From: an uncultured Clostridia bacterium
Lineage (GTDB): Bacteria > Bacillota > Clostridia > Oscillospirales > CAG-272
DNA length: 64,000 nucleotides
Assembly (NCBI GenBank): GCA_946407735.1
Contig: CAMJPL010000014.1
Coordinates: 1-64,000 of the forward strand
Direction: 5' to 3'
Both the position numbers and the translations under genes were made by a program. This document shows, in pieces, positions 25,246 to 34,333 of this stretch (position 1 is the stretch's first letter; each line of letters starts with the position of its first letter). The notes below the pieces were generated by a model. That model saw nothing but the letters and a program-made list of their open reading frames with translations, had not been told where the DNA came from and did no database searches.

Positions 25246-25278
25246 CTCTTTCCTGACGCGATCATTGAGGCAAGATAA

Positions 25279-25926
25279 ATGACGATTACTACGATGCTCT
25301 CCACGATGGGGGTCGGAATGCTGCGCAGCTGCGCGATATTCTTCCTCACACTCCTGTTCTCCCTGCCGCTCGGCATGGTCGTGATGCTGCTCCGCCGCTC
25401 GAAGATAAAGCCGGTGCAGTGGATAATGAAGATCTACATCGCGATCATGCGCGGCACTCCGCTCATGCTGCAGCTGCTCGCCTGGTATTTCGGCCCGTAT
25501 TATCTTTTCGAAATGCCGATACGCGGCTACCGCTTCCCGGCGATAATAATCGGCTTCTCGATGAACTACGCCGCCTATTTCGCCGAGATCTACCGCGGAG
25601 GGATGGACTCGATCCCGATAGGTCAGCATGAGGCGGCCACCGTGCTCGGCTACAGCAAAACGCAGACCTTTTTCAGGATAATCCTGCCTCAGGTCGTAAA
25701 GACGATACTCCCGTCGGTGACGAACGAGATCATAACGCTCGTCAAGGACACCTCACTCGCCTTCACGCTGGCGTACAACGAGATGTTCTCCCTCGCCAAA
25801 CAGATCGCCGCCTCGCAGACATCCTTCATGCCGTTCATTATTGCCGGTGTATTCTATTTCATCGCGAATTACGCCGTCGCCTTCGGCATGGAGCGGGTGG
25901 AAAAGGCGTTCGACTACTACAAGTGA
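25279..25926 (+). CDS. Amino-acid ABC transporter permease (HisM/GlnP family)
   Basis: 215 residues with five membrane segments. The EAA loop that contacts the ATPase is [21 protein letters not shown] (about residues 115-135), the hallmark of the polar-amino-acid permeases, preceded by the conserved [14 protein letters not shown] segment near residue 52. It lies between the permuted binding protein and the ATPase gene (14 bases downstream), giving a complete importer in which the single permease would work as a homodimer. Confidence 0.92.
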   Translation: MTITTMLSTMGVGMLRSCAIFFLTLLFSLPLGMVVMLLRRSKIKPVQWIMKIYIAIMRGTPLMLQLLAWYFGPYYLFEMPIRGYRFPAIIIGFSMNYAAYFAEIYRGGMDSIPIGQHEAATVLGYSKTQTFFRIILPQVVKTILPSVTNEIITLVKDTSLAFTLAYNEMFSLAKQIAASQTSFMPFIIAGVFYFIANYAVAFGMERVEKAFDYYK

Positions 25927-25939
25927 GGAGGGGATACGG

Positions 25940-26698
25940 ATGATCCTTGAGATGAAGCATATACAGAAGAGCTTCGGCGAGCACTGTGTCCTGAAGGACA
26001 TCAATCTGAGCGTTGACAAGGGCGAGGTCGTCAGCGTCATCGGTCCGAGCGGCTCGGGAAAAAGCACGCTGCTCAGATGCGCGACCTTCCTTGAGCGGAT
26101 AGATTCGGGCGAGATAAGATATATGGACACCGTCGCCGCCTCCACCGGGGAAGACGGCGGGGCCGTTTACGCGCATCCTGACGAGATGCGGAAGATAAAC
26201 AGGTATTTCGGGCTGGTGTTCCAGCAGTTCCACCTGTTCCCGCACTATTCGGTGATAAAGAACGTCACAGACGCCCCGATAAAGGTGCAGAAGCGCCAGA
26301 AGGACGAGGTCCGCGCCGAGGCGATGGAGCTTCTTAAAAAGATGAACCTCGCCGACAGAGCCGACTATTACCCCTGCCAGCTGTCGGGAGGACAGCAGCA
26401 GCGCGTCGCGATAGCGAGGGCCCTCGCCTTGAAGCCTGAGATCCTGTTCTTCGACGAGCCGACGAGCGCGCTCGATCCCGAGCTCACCGGCGAGGTGCTG
26501 AAGGTCATACGTCAGCTCGCCGAGGAGAAGATGACGATGGTCGTCGTCACGCACGAGATGCCCTTCGCCCGGGCGGTCAGCAACCGCGTGATATTCATGG
26601 ACAAGGGCGTCATCGTCGAGGAGGGCGATCCCGAGAAGGTGTTCGGCTCGCCGGAGCAGGAGAGGACGAAGCAGTTCCTCCTGAATTATCAGCAATGA
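25940..26698 (+). CDS. Amino-acid ABC transporter ATP-binding protein (GlnQ/HisP family)
   Basis: 252 residues. Walker [10 protein letters not shown] near residue 34, Q-loop ([11 protein letters not shown], typical of amino-acid importers), signature LSGGQQQR near 161, Walker [13 protein letters not shown] and the H-loop [12 protein letters not shown] slightly long insertion with [15 protein letters not shown] follows the first strands. The ATG at 25940 follows GAGGAGGGG; a longer upstream frame overlaps the permease gene and is not coding. Its stop overlaps the start of the next gene (ATGA), which is the racemase-like protein. Confidence 0.93.
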   Translation: MILEMKHIQKSFGEHCVLKDINLSVDKGEVVSVIGPSGSGKSTLLRCATFLERIDSGEIRYMDTVAASTGEDGGAVYAHPDEMRKINRYFGLVFQQFHLFPHYSVIKNVTDAPIKVQKRQKDEVRAEAMELLKKMNLADRADYYPCQLSGGQQQRVAIARALALKPEILFFDEPTSALDPELTGEVLKVIRQLAEEKMTMVVVTHEMPFARAVSNRVIFMDKGVIVEEGDPEKVFGSPEQERTKQFLLNYQQ

Positions 26699-27471
26699 CG
26701 AATCAAATCGAATATACCCTGCTCGACCCGACCGGCAACATGACCATCCTCGTGACGACGCCGACGTCGGAGGATATGCAGCCCGACATCGCCCTCAGGC
26801 TGATGGAGCTCGAGCCTTCGGCCGAGCAGACGGGCTTCGTCGGCGGGATGGAGCCGGATTCTGTCACCATACGCATGGCGGGAGGCGAGTTCTGCGGCAA
26901 CGCGGCCATGTCCGCCGCCGCATTGACGGCGGCGCGTTTCGGGCTCGGCGCGGCGGATATAACCGTCCGCTTCAAGGGCGCCGGTATATCGGTCCCCGTC
27001 CGTGTCGCCGCGTCAGGCTCCGGGATGGCCGGGACGGTCGGCATGCCGAAGCCGATATCGGTGCGAAATGTAGTTTTCCCCGGCGGCATGACGCTTCCCG
27101 TAGTATTTTTCCCCGGCATAGCGCACGCGATATCGGAGACGCCGATCGAAAGGATCGAGGCCGAGGCGCTGTGCCCCGGATTCTGCCGCTTCCTCGGCAC
27201 GGAGGCGTTCGGGCTGATGCAGTACGACAGGGACAAGGGGACGCTCACGCCGCTCGTCTATGTCGAGTCTGGCGGGACTTTGTTCTGGGAGAGCTCATGC
27301 GCGAGCGGCACGGCGGCTCTCGGATATCATCTTCTCGGCGGAGGATCGGCTCTTCACGCTGCCGTGTCGGAGCCGGGCGGGACGCTGACGGTCGACTCGG
27401 ACGGCTCGTCTCTCACGCTGTCCGGCAATGTGAGGATCGTAAAGACTGCGAAGGCGGAGATAAGACCGTGA
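26695..27471 (+). CDS. DapF-fold amino-acid racemase/epimerase-like protein
   Basis: 258 residues in the diaminopimelate-epimerase fold. The two catalytic cysteines of PLP-independent racemases are visible, Cys67 in [15 protein letters not shown] and Cys202 in [13 protein letters not shown], each in a Gly/Ala-rich helix start as in DapF. It is distinct from true DapF (different flanking residues, shorter), and closer in style to histidine- or other amino-acid racemases of the CntK kind; this is a guess from pattern only. It overlaps the ATPase gene by four bases and thus belongs to the amino-acid transport operon, so the transported amino acid may be its substrate or product. Confidence 0.72.
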   Translation: MTNQIEYTLLDPTGNMTILVTTPTSEDMQPDIALRLMELEPSAEQTGFVGGMEPDSVTIRMAGGEFCGNAAMSAAALTAARFGLGAADITVRFKGAGISVPVRVAASGSGMAGTVGMPKPISVRNVVFPGGMTLPVVFFPGIAHAISETPIERIEAEALCPGFCRFLGTEAFGLMQYDRDKGTLTPLVYVESGGTLFWESSCASGTAALGYHLLGGGSALHAAVSEPGGTLTVDSDGSSLTLSGNVRIVKTAKAEIRP

Positions 27472-28562
27472 CTTTTGAGGAAAAAGCGCTGTACGGGTAC
27501 ATACCGGATTTCGCCCGCCTCTCTGAGGCAGGCTTTGTCCGCTCCGGGGACGGATGGACGATGAAGGCCGGCTTCATGGACGGCGATTTCGAGGCGGTGA
27601 TAGATATATCCGCCGACGGCGCCGTCAGCGGGCGGGTGATCGACACGGCGGACGGCGGGGAATACCTGCCGCTGAGAAGCGAGAGCCGCGTCGGGCCGTA
27701 TGTGAGCCATGTCCGCGACGCCTACGCGGCGCTGCTGCTCGATATCGCCGGGAGATGCTTTGTAAGGCGTATGTTCGTCTCGGATCAGGCGAACCGCGTC
27801 GCCGTCATGGTGAAGGAGAGGTTCGGCGAGGAGCCGGACTTCCCGTTCTCGGCAAAGGAGTACAAGGCCGCGGCGGTCTTCCGCAACGCCGGGAACAGGC
27901 GGTGGTACGGGCTTATTATGAATATCCCGAAAAACAGGCTGAGCGGGGAGAAGTCATCCGATCCCGCCGACGTGCTGAACGTAAAGCATGACGAGGCGGC
28001 CATCCTGAAGCTGCTTGAAAAAGCCGGGATATATCCGGCATATCATATGCAGAAAAGATACTGGGTGTCCGTTATCCTCGACGACACTCTTAGCGACGGC
28101 GAGGTGTTCTCTCTCATCTGCCGCAGCCGCGATTTCACCGTCGGAAAAAGCGCCGTCAGCGCCGGAAATGAGGATGACGGCTTCGCGGCGGCCTCATGGG
28201 TGATACCGGCGAATCCCGCGATATACGACATCTAGGGCGAGATGGCGGCGACGGACGAGACGTGGTGGCATCAGTCGACAGACGTGCGTGCGGGTGATCA
28301 TGTCTATATCTACGTCGCGTCGCCGGTGAAGGCGATACTCTGGCGGTTCACCGTCACGGGGGCGAACGTCCCGCTGACGGATGATGAGATCGCCGAATAC
28401 AAATCGAAGTGGCGCAGAAAGATGATCCTTAAGCGCGACAGGGAATACGACAGGGCGAAAACCGGTCTCGACACGCTGAAAATGTACGGCCTTTCGTCGG
28501 TGAGGGGCGCGAGGCGTCTGCCGACGGCTCTTGAGGAGTACATGGAGTCGCTCGACCTATAA
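27468..28562 (+). pseudogene. MmcQ/YjbR-EVE fusion protein split by an in-frame TAG
   Basis: Reading frame begins at GTG 27468, overlapping the racemase stop, and gives an N-terminal domain typical of clostridial YjbR proteins (EYLPLRSESRVGPYVSHVR), then the YjbR core (YHMQKRYWVSVILDDTLSD). At residues 246-255 WVIPANPAIYDI opens an EVE/PUA-like domain, but codon 256 (28233-28235) is TAG. The same frame then continues GEMAATDETWWHQSTDVRAG, VYIYVASPVKAILWRF and RGARRLPTALEEYM to TAA at 28562, which is the rest of the EVE domain. The first product (255 residues) ends after the first EVE strand; the second piece could restart at ATG 28242 but lacks that strand. A GAG-to-TAG change is the simplest cause. 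The YjbR part may still work. Confidence 0.82.
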
Positions 28563-28599
28563 CAGCCGCGAAATTTTTCCGTGAATTTGCTGAAAACTA

Positions 28600-28628
28600 T
28601 TGCGCTCCGGGAATGAATGTTGTATAAT
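28600..28628 (+). promoter_or_regulatory. Promoter of the sugar-binding lipoprotein gene
   Basis: TTGCGC (28600-28605), 17-base spacer, TATAAT (28623-28628), 49 bases before the ATG. Confidence 0.55.
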
Positions 28629-28676
28629 AGTATCGTAAGCGACAACGAACATATCGACAATGAGGGGACAAAAGCC

Positions 28677-30176
28677 ATGAAACTTACGATCAGGATATCC
28701 GCCGCCATCACAGGCGCTGCATTGATGCTTTCACTCGCGGCGGCGTGCGGCGAGCAGGCCGAAACACAGACCCCGGCCTCCACGACGGCTTCGGACGAGA
28801 TCATCGAGACCGCTCCGGCCGAGACCGAGCCTCAGCGCGAGCTGCCCGATCTGCCAGGCGACAAGGATTACGGGGGCTACGAGTTCAACGTGATCGACAA
28901 GGGCGCCTTCAACACGCACTGGACCAGCCGCGACGTCTTCGCCGCCGAGCAGACCGGCGACCCGATCAACGACGCCGTCTACGAGCGCAACTCCAAGGTG
29001 GAGGAAAAATACAACGTAAAGATCACTGAGGACGCCGGGCAGAGCGATCCGGCCGGAGCGGCGAAGAAGGTTGCCCTCGCCGGGGACGACACCTACGATT
29101 TCTACGTCTTCAGCATGCAGAGCTACGCCGCGCTGGCGACGCAGGGGCTGCTGCTCGACTGGAACAAGATCCCGTACATCGACCTCGACCGCGTCTGGTA
29201 CGATCAGAACTGCCGCGAGTCGCTGTCGATCGGCGGCAAGGTCTATTTCGCCTCCGGCGACTTCAACATCATGGACAAGGACGCCACATGGGCGATCATG
29301 TTCAACAAGAACCTTGCGAGGAATCTGAATCTGCCCGATCTTTACGCGATGGTGAACGACGGCACGTGGACGATGGAGGCGCTTTATAACTGCATGGCGA
29401 ACGCCTCCGCCGACATCAACGGCGACGGCCAGCACGGCTATGACGATCAGTGGGGCATGGCGGGCGAGAACTGGAACACGAACGCCCTCGTCGCCGCTGC
29501 CGGGGTAAAGGTGTTCGACAAGGACGAAAACGACATGCCGTTCGTGGCAATGAACACCGAGCGGTACTTCCAGGCCTTCGAGATAGCGTCGCAGATCATG
29601 GGCGACCGCGACAAGACGATGTCGTCGAGCTGGGTGACGGGCTTTGCCGACGTATGGGAGGACTGCTTCCACGCCGCCTTCAAGGAGGACCGTCTGCTCT
29701 TCTACTTCACCGGACTCAACCGCTGCACGCTGCTCCGCTCGATGGAGACCGATTTCGGCATCGTGCCGAACCCGAAGTACACCGAGAGCCAGGAGCGCTA
29801 TTACGACCTGATCTCCCTCGCCTCGGGCAACGGCATGGCCATTCCGGTGACGACTCAGGATACCGAGCGCACCGGCATCATCGTCGAGGCGCTTTCCGCC
29901 GAGTCGAAGTACACGCTGACGCCGGCGTACTACGATATCACCCTCAAGACGAAGCTGAGCCGCGACGAGGAATCGGCGGCGATGCTCGACATCATCTTCA
30001 CCTCCCGCGTCTTTGAGCTCGGACTCGAGTTCGGCTGGGGCGGCCTGTTCGACCTGCCGGGCAGCCTTACCGGCAAGGGCTCCGACGCCATCGCCAGCTC
30101 CGTCGCGAAGAAGATCCCGTCCGCCGAAAAGGCGATGCAGAAGGATCTCGACAAGCTCGCGGCTCTGGAGGGGTGA
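28677..30176 (+). CDS. Extracellular solute-binding lipoprotein (sugar ABC type)
   Basis: 499 residues. Lipoprotein signal ending LSLAAAC (Cys24), then a Thr/Glu/Pro-rich linker and a large two-lobed domain of the family-1 (sugar) type, with FNVIDKGAFNTHWTSRDVF near the start of the mature domain and a mid-protein WTMEALYNCMANASADINGDG segment (a calcium-like Asp-x-Asn-Gly-Asp loop, often seen in these proteins). No permease or ATPase genes follow, so its transport partners must lie elsewhere. Ligand unknown; it sits in a region with several glycan enzymes. Confidence 0.85.
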   Translation: MKLTIRISAAITGAALMLSLAAACGEQAETQTPASTTASDEIIETAPAETEPQRELPDLPGDKDYGGYEFNVIDKGAFNTHWTSRDVFAAEQTGDPINDAVYERNSKVEEKYNVKITEDAGQSDPAGAAKKVALAGDDTYDFYVFSMQSYAALATQGLLLDWNKIPYIDLDRVWYDQNCRESLSIGGKVYFASGDFNIMDKDATWAIMFNKNLARNLNLPDLYAMVNDGTWTMEALYNCMANASADINGDGQHGYDDQWGMAGENWNTNALVAAAGVKVFDKDENDMPFVAMNTERYFQAFEIASQIMGDRDKTMSSSWVTGFADVWEDCFHAAFKEDRLLFYFTGLNRCTLLRSMETDFGIVPNPKYTESQERYYDLISLASGNGMAIPVTTQDTERTGIIVEALSAESKYTLTPAYYDITLKTKLSRDEESAAMLDIIFTSRVFELGLEFGWGGLFDLPGSLTGKGSDAIASSVAKKIPSAEKAMQKDLDKLAALEG

Positions 30177-30204
30177 GAGGGAACGAGAGAACGACATGAT
30201 TATT

Positions 30205-30285
30205 TTGGGGGAAGAAAACCTTTTTCTGAAGAAAAAGGTTTTCTTCCCCCAAGCCCCCTTTTTTCCAAAAAGACTTTTTGTACGG
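30205..30285 (+). repeat. Dispersed hairpin element, copy 5
   Basis: Perfect inverted repeat 30205-30252. Here the stem base is TTGGGGG / CCCCCAA where other copies have CCGGGGG / CCCCCGG, a compensated change. Loop CTGAAG; tail GCCCCCTTTTTTCCAAAAAGACTTTTTGTACGG in two parts. It starts 28 bases after the binding-protein stop, sense orientation. Confidence 0.88.
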
Positions 30286-30306
30286 GATGAAGCGTTTTGA
30301 AAAAAC

Positions 30307-30336
30307 AAATGAGGTGAGAAAAGATCACCTCATTTT
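30307..30336. terminator. Bidirectional terminator between convergent genes
   Basis: Arms AAATGAGGTGA / TCACCTCATTT with a seven-base loop; T-rich on the plus side and GTTTTTTC on the minus side. It closes the pgsA transcript. Confidence 0.8.
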
Positions 30337-30418
30337 ATTTTACTTGGAAGATTATTTTGCGCACAGGCGCATTGATCGGAGTTTTGCGAAGCAAAAATCC
30401 ATATTATCATATTTCATC

Positions 30419-30994
30419 TTATTTGCTCGGATCGATATACCCCCAATACACCCTGAAATAATCCGCTCCGCTCCACAGCGTCATCACCGCCGTTGCCGCG
30501 AGCAGATACGGCGTGACGTAATACTGTCTGTTGAATATCACCGGCTCGAGGAGCATGACGATAACGGTCACCATCTGCGTGACCGTTTTCACCTTGCCGA
30601 GCCAGGCGGCGGCGACTACCTTCGCGTCGGGCGAGCTGGCGACGACGAGACGCAGTCCGGAGACGGCGAGCTCGCGGAAGACTATCACGGCGGCGGTCAC
30701 GGCTATCGCCTTCTGCATCCACGGGTGCTCCGTGTCTATCGCTCCGGCGCAGATGAATGCGGTTATGACGAGGATCTTGTCGGCGAGCGGGTCGAGGAAC
30801 TTGCCGAAATCGGTTATCAGGTTGTATTTTCTCGCTATCTTGCCGTCGAGCATGTCGGTCAGCGACGCGATGACGAATATCGCGCAGCCGATGATGCGGG
30901 CGGTGTTGACCTCATAAAACGGCAGGAACATGAAGAGTATGAAGAACGGCACCATTATGATGCGCATGATCGTGAGCTTGTTCGGGAGATTCAT
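30419..30994 (-). CDS. pgsA: CDP-diacylglycerol-glycerol-3-phosphate phosphatidyltransferase
   Basis: Makes phosphatidylglycerol phosphate, the precursor of phosphatidylglycerol and cardiolipin, in the membrane. 191 residues with the CDP-alcohol transferase signature DGKIARKYNLITDFGKFLDP (Asp-Gly-x2-Ala-Arg ... Gly-x3-Asp-x3-Asp, completed by LADK). The N-terminus MNLPNKLTIMR is the classical PgsA start. The ATG at 30994 is preferred over the one at 31000 because AGGTGA would directly abut the latter. It overlaps or abuts the end of the upstream citramalate synthase gene (stop at 30997), so the two are coupled. Confidence 0.93.
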   Translation of the reverse strand: MNLPNKLTIMRIIMVPFFILFMFLPFYEVNTARIIGCAIFVIASLTDMLDGKIARKYNLITDFGKFLDPLADKILVITAFICAGAIDTEHPWMQKAIAVTAAVIVFRELAVSGLRLVVASSPDAKVVAAAWLGKVKTVTQMVTVIVMLLEPVIFNRQYYVTPYLLAATAVMTLWSGADYFRVYWGYIDPSK

Positions 30995-30996
30995 TG

Positions 30997-32649
30997 TCAT
31001 TCACCTTTTTCTGATTTTCTCTGCATAAGGAAGTATTCTATCGAGTCGGAGAGCGCCTTGCACGACGCCTCGACGACGTCGGACGACACCCCGACCGTCC
31101 GCCACGTCTCGCTGCCGTCCGAGGATTCTATCAGCACCCGGACGCCGGACGCCGTCGCCGCGCCTGTCGTCAGCACGCGGACCTTATAGTCGGTAAGGTA
31201 CATCCCGACGATCTCGGGGTAGAAATGCCTCAGCGACTTTCTGAGCGCGAGGTCGAGGGCGTTCACCGGGCCGTTGCCCTCGTCGGCGGTGATGCGGTAC
31301 TCGCCGCCGACCCGCACCTTGACGACTGCCGAGCAGGCGTTGTTATTTTCGTAAAACTCAGGGGCGCGCCGCGTCGGATCGGCCTCGTACTCGGCGGCGA
31401 GCTCCGGCGAGATCAGCACGGCTCCCGACTGCGATCCCTCGGTAATCGTTATCTGGTATTTCAGCACCTCGAAGAAGCGCCTTCTCGTCCCGAGCGCCTC
31501 GAGCAGCACGAGGGTGAGCGACGCGTCGGCGGCGTCGAAGACGTAGCCTTCGTTTTCGAGCTGCTTTATCCTCGCCGCCACGCCGATGACGCGGGGATCG
31601 TTCTTGTCCGGCACGGCGCCCGTCAGCGCCTTTATCCGCGAGACTATCGCCGCCCGACCCGACAGGCCGGATATCACCATGCCGCGGCTGTTGCCGACGG
31701 CGGCGGGGTCGATATGCTCGAAGCTGCCCGGCAGCTTTATCGTGGCATCGATATGTGTCCCGGCCTTGTGGCGGAAAGCGTAGCCGCCGACGAACGGCTC
31801 GCGCTCGTCGAAGCGGAGATTCGCCACCTCGCTTATATATCTCGCCGTATGGGTCAGGCGGGGCAGGTTCTCCGGCGGGACGCACTCATAGCCCCTTTTC
31901 AGCTGGAGCAGCGGTATGACGGTGTTGAGATTGGCGTTGCCGCATCTCTCGCCTATGCCGGAAATCGTCCCCTGCACGGCGGACGCACCGGCGTCGGCGG
32001 CGGCGAGGACGCACGCCTCGGCGAGCCCCGCGTCGTTATGGCAGTGGATGCCGATGATCACGCCGGGGAAGGCCTTCACGGCCATCTTCGTGATGTCGGC
32101 GATCTCGCCCGGCAGGCTGCCGCCGACCGTGTCGCATAGCATCAGCTCGGCCGCGCCGCCGTCAGCCGCCGCTCTCAGAGCGGCGAAGGCGTATTCGGGA
32201 TCGGTCTTCACGGCGTCGAATATATGCTCGGCGTCGAAGGTGACGCGGACACCGACCGATGACAGGAACTTCACGCTTTCGCGTATCATGCGGAGGTTTT
32301 CCTCCGGCTCGGCACGCAGGACGGCTGATACCATCGTCTTCATCGTCTTGCCGAACAGCGCCGCCCGGCGGTAGCCGGACTGCGCGAGCGAGACGAGCGT
32401 CGGATCGCCGTCCGCCCTTTCTCCCGGGCGGCAGGTGCCGCAGAAGGCGGTCAGCTTGTCCCGGCAGGGCAGGGAAAGGAGCCGGGAATTCAGCTCCGGC
32501 TCGTCCGGCGAGTAATACCCGGTCTCGACGGCGCCGACGCCGAGCTCGTCGAGCTCGGTTATCACATGGACGCGGTCCTCGGCCGTGAACGCTATCCCTA
32601 CCCCCTGCTCGCCGTCGCGGAGGGTGGTGTCTTCTATGATGATTTTCAT
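30997..32649 (-). CDS. cimA: (R)-citramalate synthase
   Basis: Condenses pyruvate and acetyl-CoA to citramalate, an entry to isoleucine from pyruvate. At 550 residues it has the length of the CimA group. The HMGL-like barrel shows IEDTTLRDGEQGVGI at the start, the metal-binding GIHCHNDAGLAEA and the GERCGNANL motif. The long C-terminus (from about residue 400) contains the LeuA-type allosteric domain with an isoleucine-feedback style fold (EYRITADEGNGPVNALDLALRK). Followed by pgsA with overlapping stop and start region. No T-box or leucine-type leader is seen in the short upstream region. Confidence 0.9.
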   Translation of the reverse strand: MKIIIEDTTLRDGEQGVGIAFTAEDRVHVITELDELGVGAVETGYYSPDEPELNSRLLSLPCRDKLTAFCGTCRPGERADGDPTLVSLAQSGYRRAALFGKTMKTMVSAVLRAEPEENLRMIRESVKFLSSVGVRVTFDAEHIFDAVKTDPEYAFAALRAAADGGAAELMLCDTVGGSLPGEIADITKMAVKAFPGVIIGIHCHNDAGLAEACVLAAADAGASAVQGTISGIGERCGNANLNTVIPLLQLKRGYECVPPENLPRLTHTARYISEVANLRFDEREPFVGGYAFRHKAGTHIDATIKLPGSFEHIDPAAVGNSRGMVISGLSGRAAIVSRIKALTGAVPDKNDPRVIGVAARIKQLENEGYVFDAADASLTLVLLEALGTRRRFFEVLKYQITITEGSQSGAVLISPELAAEYEADPTRRAPEFYENNNACSAVVKVRVGGEYRITADEGNGPVNALDLALRKSLRHFYPEIVGMYLTDYKVRVLTTGAATASGVRVLIESSDGSETWRTVGVSSDVVEASCKALSDSIEYFLMQRKSEKGE

Positions 32650-32688
32650 CTTGTGAAATCTTCTTATTGCTGAGCTGTTCTCTCATAT

Positions 32689-32717
32689 AGTATATCACAT
32701 TTTGCCCCGCCGGTCAA
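32689..32717 (-). promoter_or_regulatory. Promoter of cimA-pgsA
   Basis: On the minus strand TTGACC (32712-32717), 17 bases, TATACT (32689-32694), 40 bases before the start codon. Confidence 0.65.
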
Positions 32718-32834
32718 TACCGATTTTGCCGGGCGAAGGCGGCGGCGCGTCTGTCCCGCGCCGTTTATCGGGGCTAAATTGTCTGCCGCCCAACTCGTTT
32801 TACAGGATGAAAAGCATTTTTAACATATTCTGAG

Positions 32835-32863
32835 TTGAATACTCCGAGCATTTGTATTATAAT
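32835..32863 (+). promoter_or_regulatory. Promoter of the esterase-pgeF operon
   Basis: TTGAAT (32835-32840), 17-base spacer, TATAAT (32858-32863), 57 bases before the ATG at 32921. Divergent from the cimA promoter. Confidence 0.65.
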
Positions 32864-32920
32864 AGACAAAACAAACCGTCGGCATTTATTTGACTGTTTT
32901 GAAGTTGAGGCTGTTTTTTT

Positions 32921-33574
32921 ATGATACAACTGAGACAGTGGAAAGACCGGAATAGCGAGGCTTCGTATAACTACTGGATCTCCTTCCCGTCGGATTACGA
33001 CGCCGGAAAGAAATATCCGCTGATACTGTTCATGCACGGAGCCGGCGAGGTCGGACCCGACCCCGAGAAGGCGCGCGTGCACGGCGTGCCGAAGATAATC
33101 GACAGAGAGCCTTTCTGCCATATACAGACGCTGACCGTCACCCCGCAGTGCCCCGGCGATAAGCTGTGGTTCACGCAGCTTCCGCAGGTGATGAGCTTCC
33201 TTTGCGATATCATCGGGCAGTACCCGGTCGACCGCGGCAGGGTGTCCGTCACCGGACTGTCGATGGGCGGCTACGCGACCTTCCATCTGGCTCAGCTGTG
33301 GCCGGGATTCTTCTCGGCGGCGGCCCCGGTATGCGGAGGCGGCATCCCGTGGACGGCGGGTGTTCTGAAGGATCTGCCGATGCGGATATATCACGGCGAC
33401 AAGGACGACGTCGTCCCGGTCGTCGAGTCGATCCAGATGTGCGACCGAATCCAGGCGGCGGGGAACAGGGAATGCTCGCTCGTCCTTCTTCACAACGTCG
33501 GGCACGACAGCTGGGTCTACGCGTACGAACAGACGGATCTTATCGAATGGCTGGCGTCGAAAAAGAGAAGCTGA
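32921..33574 (+). CDS. Alpha/beta-hydrolase, carboxylesterase/predicted peptidase type
   Basis: 217 residues, cytosolic. The nucleophile elbow is TGLSMGGYA (Ser about residue 110), the oxyanion region LILFMHGAGEVGPDP is near residue 35, the catalytic Asp is probably in YHGDKDDVVPV and the His in HNVGHDSWVYA. This is the set seen in the phospholipase/carboxylesterase and predicted-peptidase group, which hydrolyse small esters such as acetyl or feruloyl groups; the natural substrate is unknown. The last 28 bases overlap the start of the next gene in another frame. Confidence 0.85.
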   Translation: MIQLRQWKDRNSEASYNYWISFPSDYDAGKKYPLILFMHGAGEVGPDPEKARVHGVPKIIDREPFCHIQTLTVTPQCPGDKLWFTQLPQVMSFLCDIIGQYPVDRGRVSVTGLSMGGYATFHLAQLWPGFFSAAAPVCGGGIPWTAGVLKDLPMRIYHGDKDDVVPVVESIQMCDRIQAAGNRECSLVLLHNVGHDSWVYAYEQTDLIEWLASKKRS

Positions 33575-34281
33575 GCTCCGATTTTGAGCTTTTCACCGTC
33601 GGCGGAGGGCTGTATCTGCGCTGCCTGAGGCTGCCGATGACGCACGCCTTCGGCTCCGACAGCGGCATCTTCGACATATCGAAGCTCACGATGCTCCGTC
33701 AGGTGCACGGGACGGAGATATACGGCGCGTCGGGAAGCGATACAGGCCATGTCTATGATGGCTATGACGCTCTCATAACATCCGATCCCGCCGCCGTCAT
33801 CGCCTGCCGTACGGCGGACTGCGTCCCGATACTGATGGCGGACGCGAAAACCGGCGTCTGCGCCGCGGTGCACGCCGGATGGAAGGGCACGAAGGCCGGC
33901 ATTGCTCCGAAGGTGTTCGGAAGACTGCTGTCGATGGGCTGCAAAGCCGATGACGTCGTCATCGCGATAGGCCCGTGCGCGAGATACGAAAGCTACGAGG
34001 TTGGAGACGATCTTTACTCCGCCTTTGCCGAGGCTCTGGGGCGCGATATCTCAGACAGGCACATACGGCTCCATCCGTCGGGACGGCTGCACGCCGACAT
34101 AGCCGGCGTCGACAAAGAGCTGCTCACGCTCGCCGGCGCGAAAAGGGAAAACATCTTCGACTGCGGGCTCGACACGATAACCGACACCCGCTTCCGCTCG
34201 TACAGGCGGGAGGGAAGAAGAGAGCCGATGCTCAGCGCCGTGACTCCCGGCGAAAAGCTCCCGTACGCCGCGTGCGGCTGA
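33547..34281 (+). CDS. pgeF: PgeF/LACC1-family protein (purine nucleoside phosphorylase-like)
   Basis: 244 residues of the YfiH/LACC1 family (once called laccase domain or polyphenol oxidase), members of which act as purine nucleoside phosphorylases and adenosine deaminases and help peptidoglycan fidelity. The metal-binding triad is visible: His in LRQVHGTEIY, Cys in CRTADCVPILMAD, and His in AAVHAGWKGTKAG. The start is uncertain; ATG 33547 lies inside the end of the esterase gene, and an internal start near residue 13 is possible. Reading frame runs 28 bases into the previous gene, which suggests translational coupling. Confidence 0.85.
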   Translation: MAGVEKEKLSSDFELFTVGGGLYLRCLRLPMTHAFGSDSGIFDISKLTMLRQVHGTEIYGASGSDTGHVYDGYDALITSDPAAVIACRTADCVPILMADAKTGVCAAVHAGWKGTKAGIAPKVFGRLLSMGCKADDVVIAIGPCARYESYEVGDDLYSAFAEALGRDISDRHIRLHPSGRLHADIAGVDKELLTLAGAKRENIFDCGLDTITDTRFRSYRREGRREPMLSAVTPGEKLPYAACG

Positions 34282-34333
34282 CGGGAGTCGAATTCAATCC
34301 ACAGCAAGCGATTCCATACAGAGGCATAATTCA

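Noticed and set aside
27468-28562. Recoding of TAG as a sense codon (e.g. pyrrolysine)
   Set aside because: The cysteine desulfurase gene uses TAG as a genuine stop and no pyl genes are seen; a point mutation is simpler.
32650-32700. T-box or leucine-type leader upstream of cimA
   Set aside because: Only about 40 bases separate promoter and start codon; no specifier or antiterminator structure.
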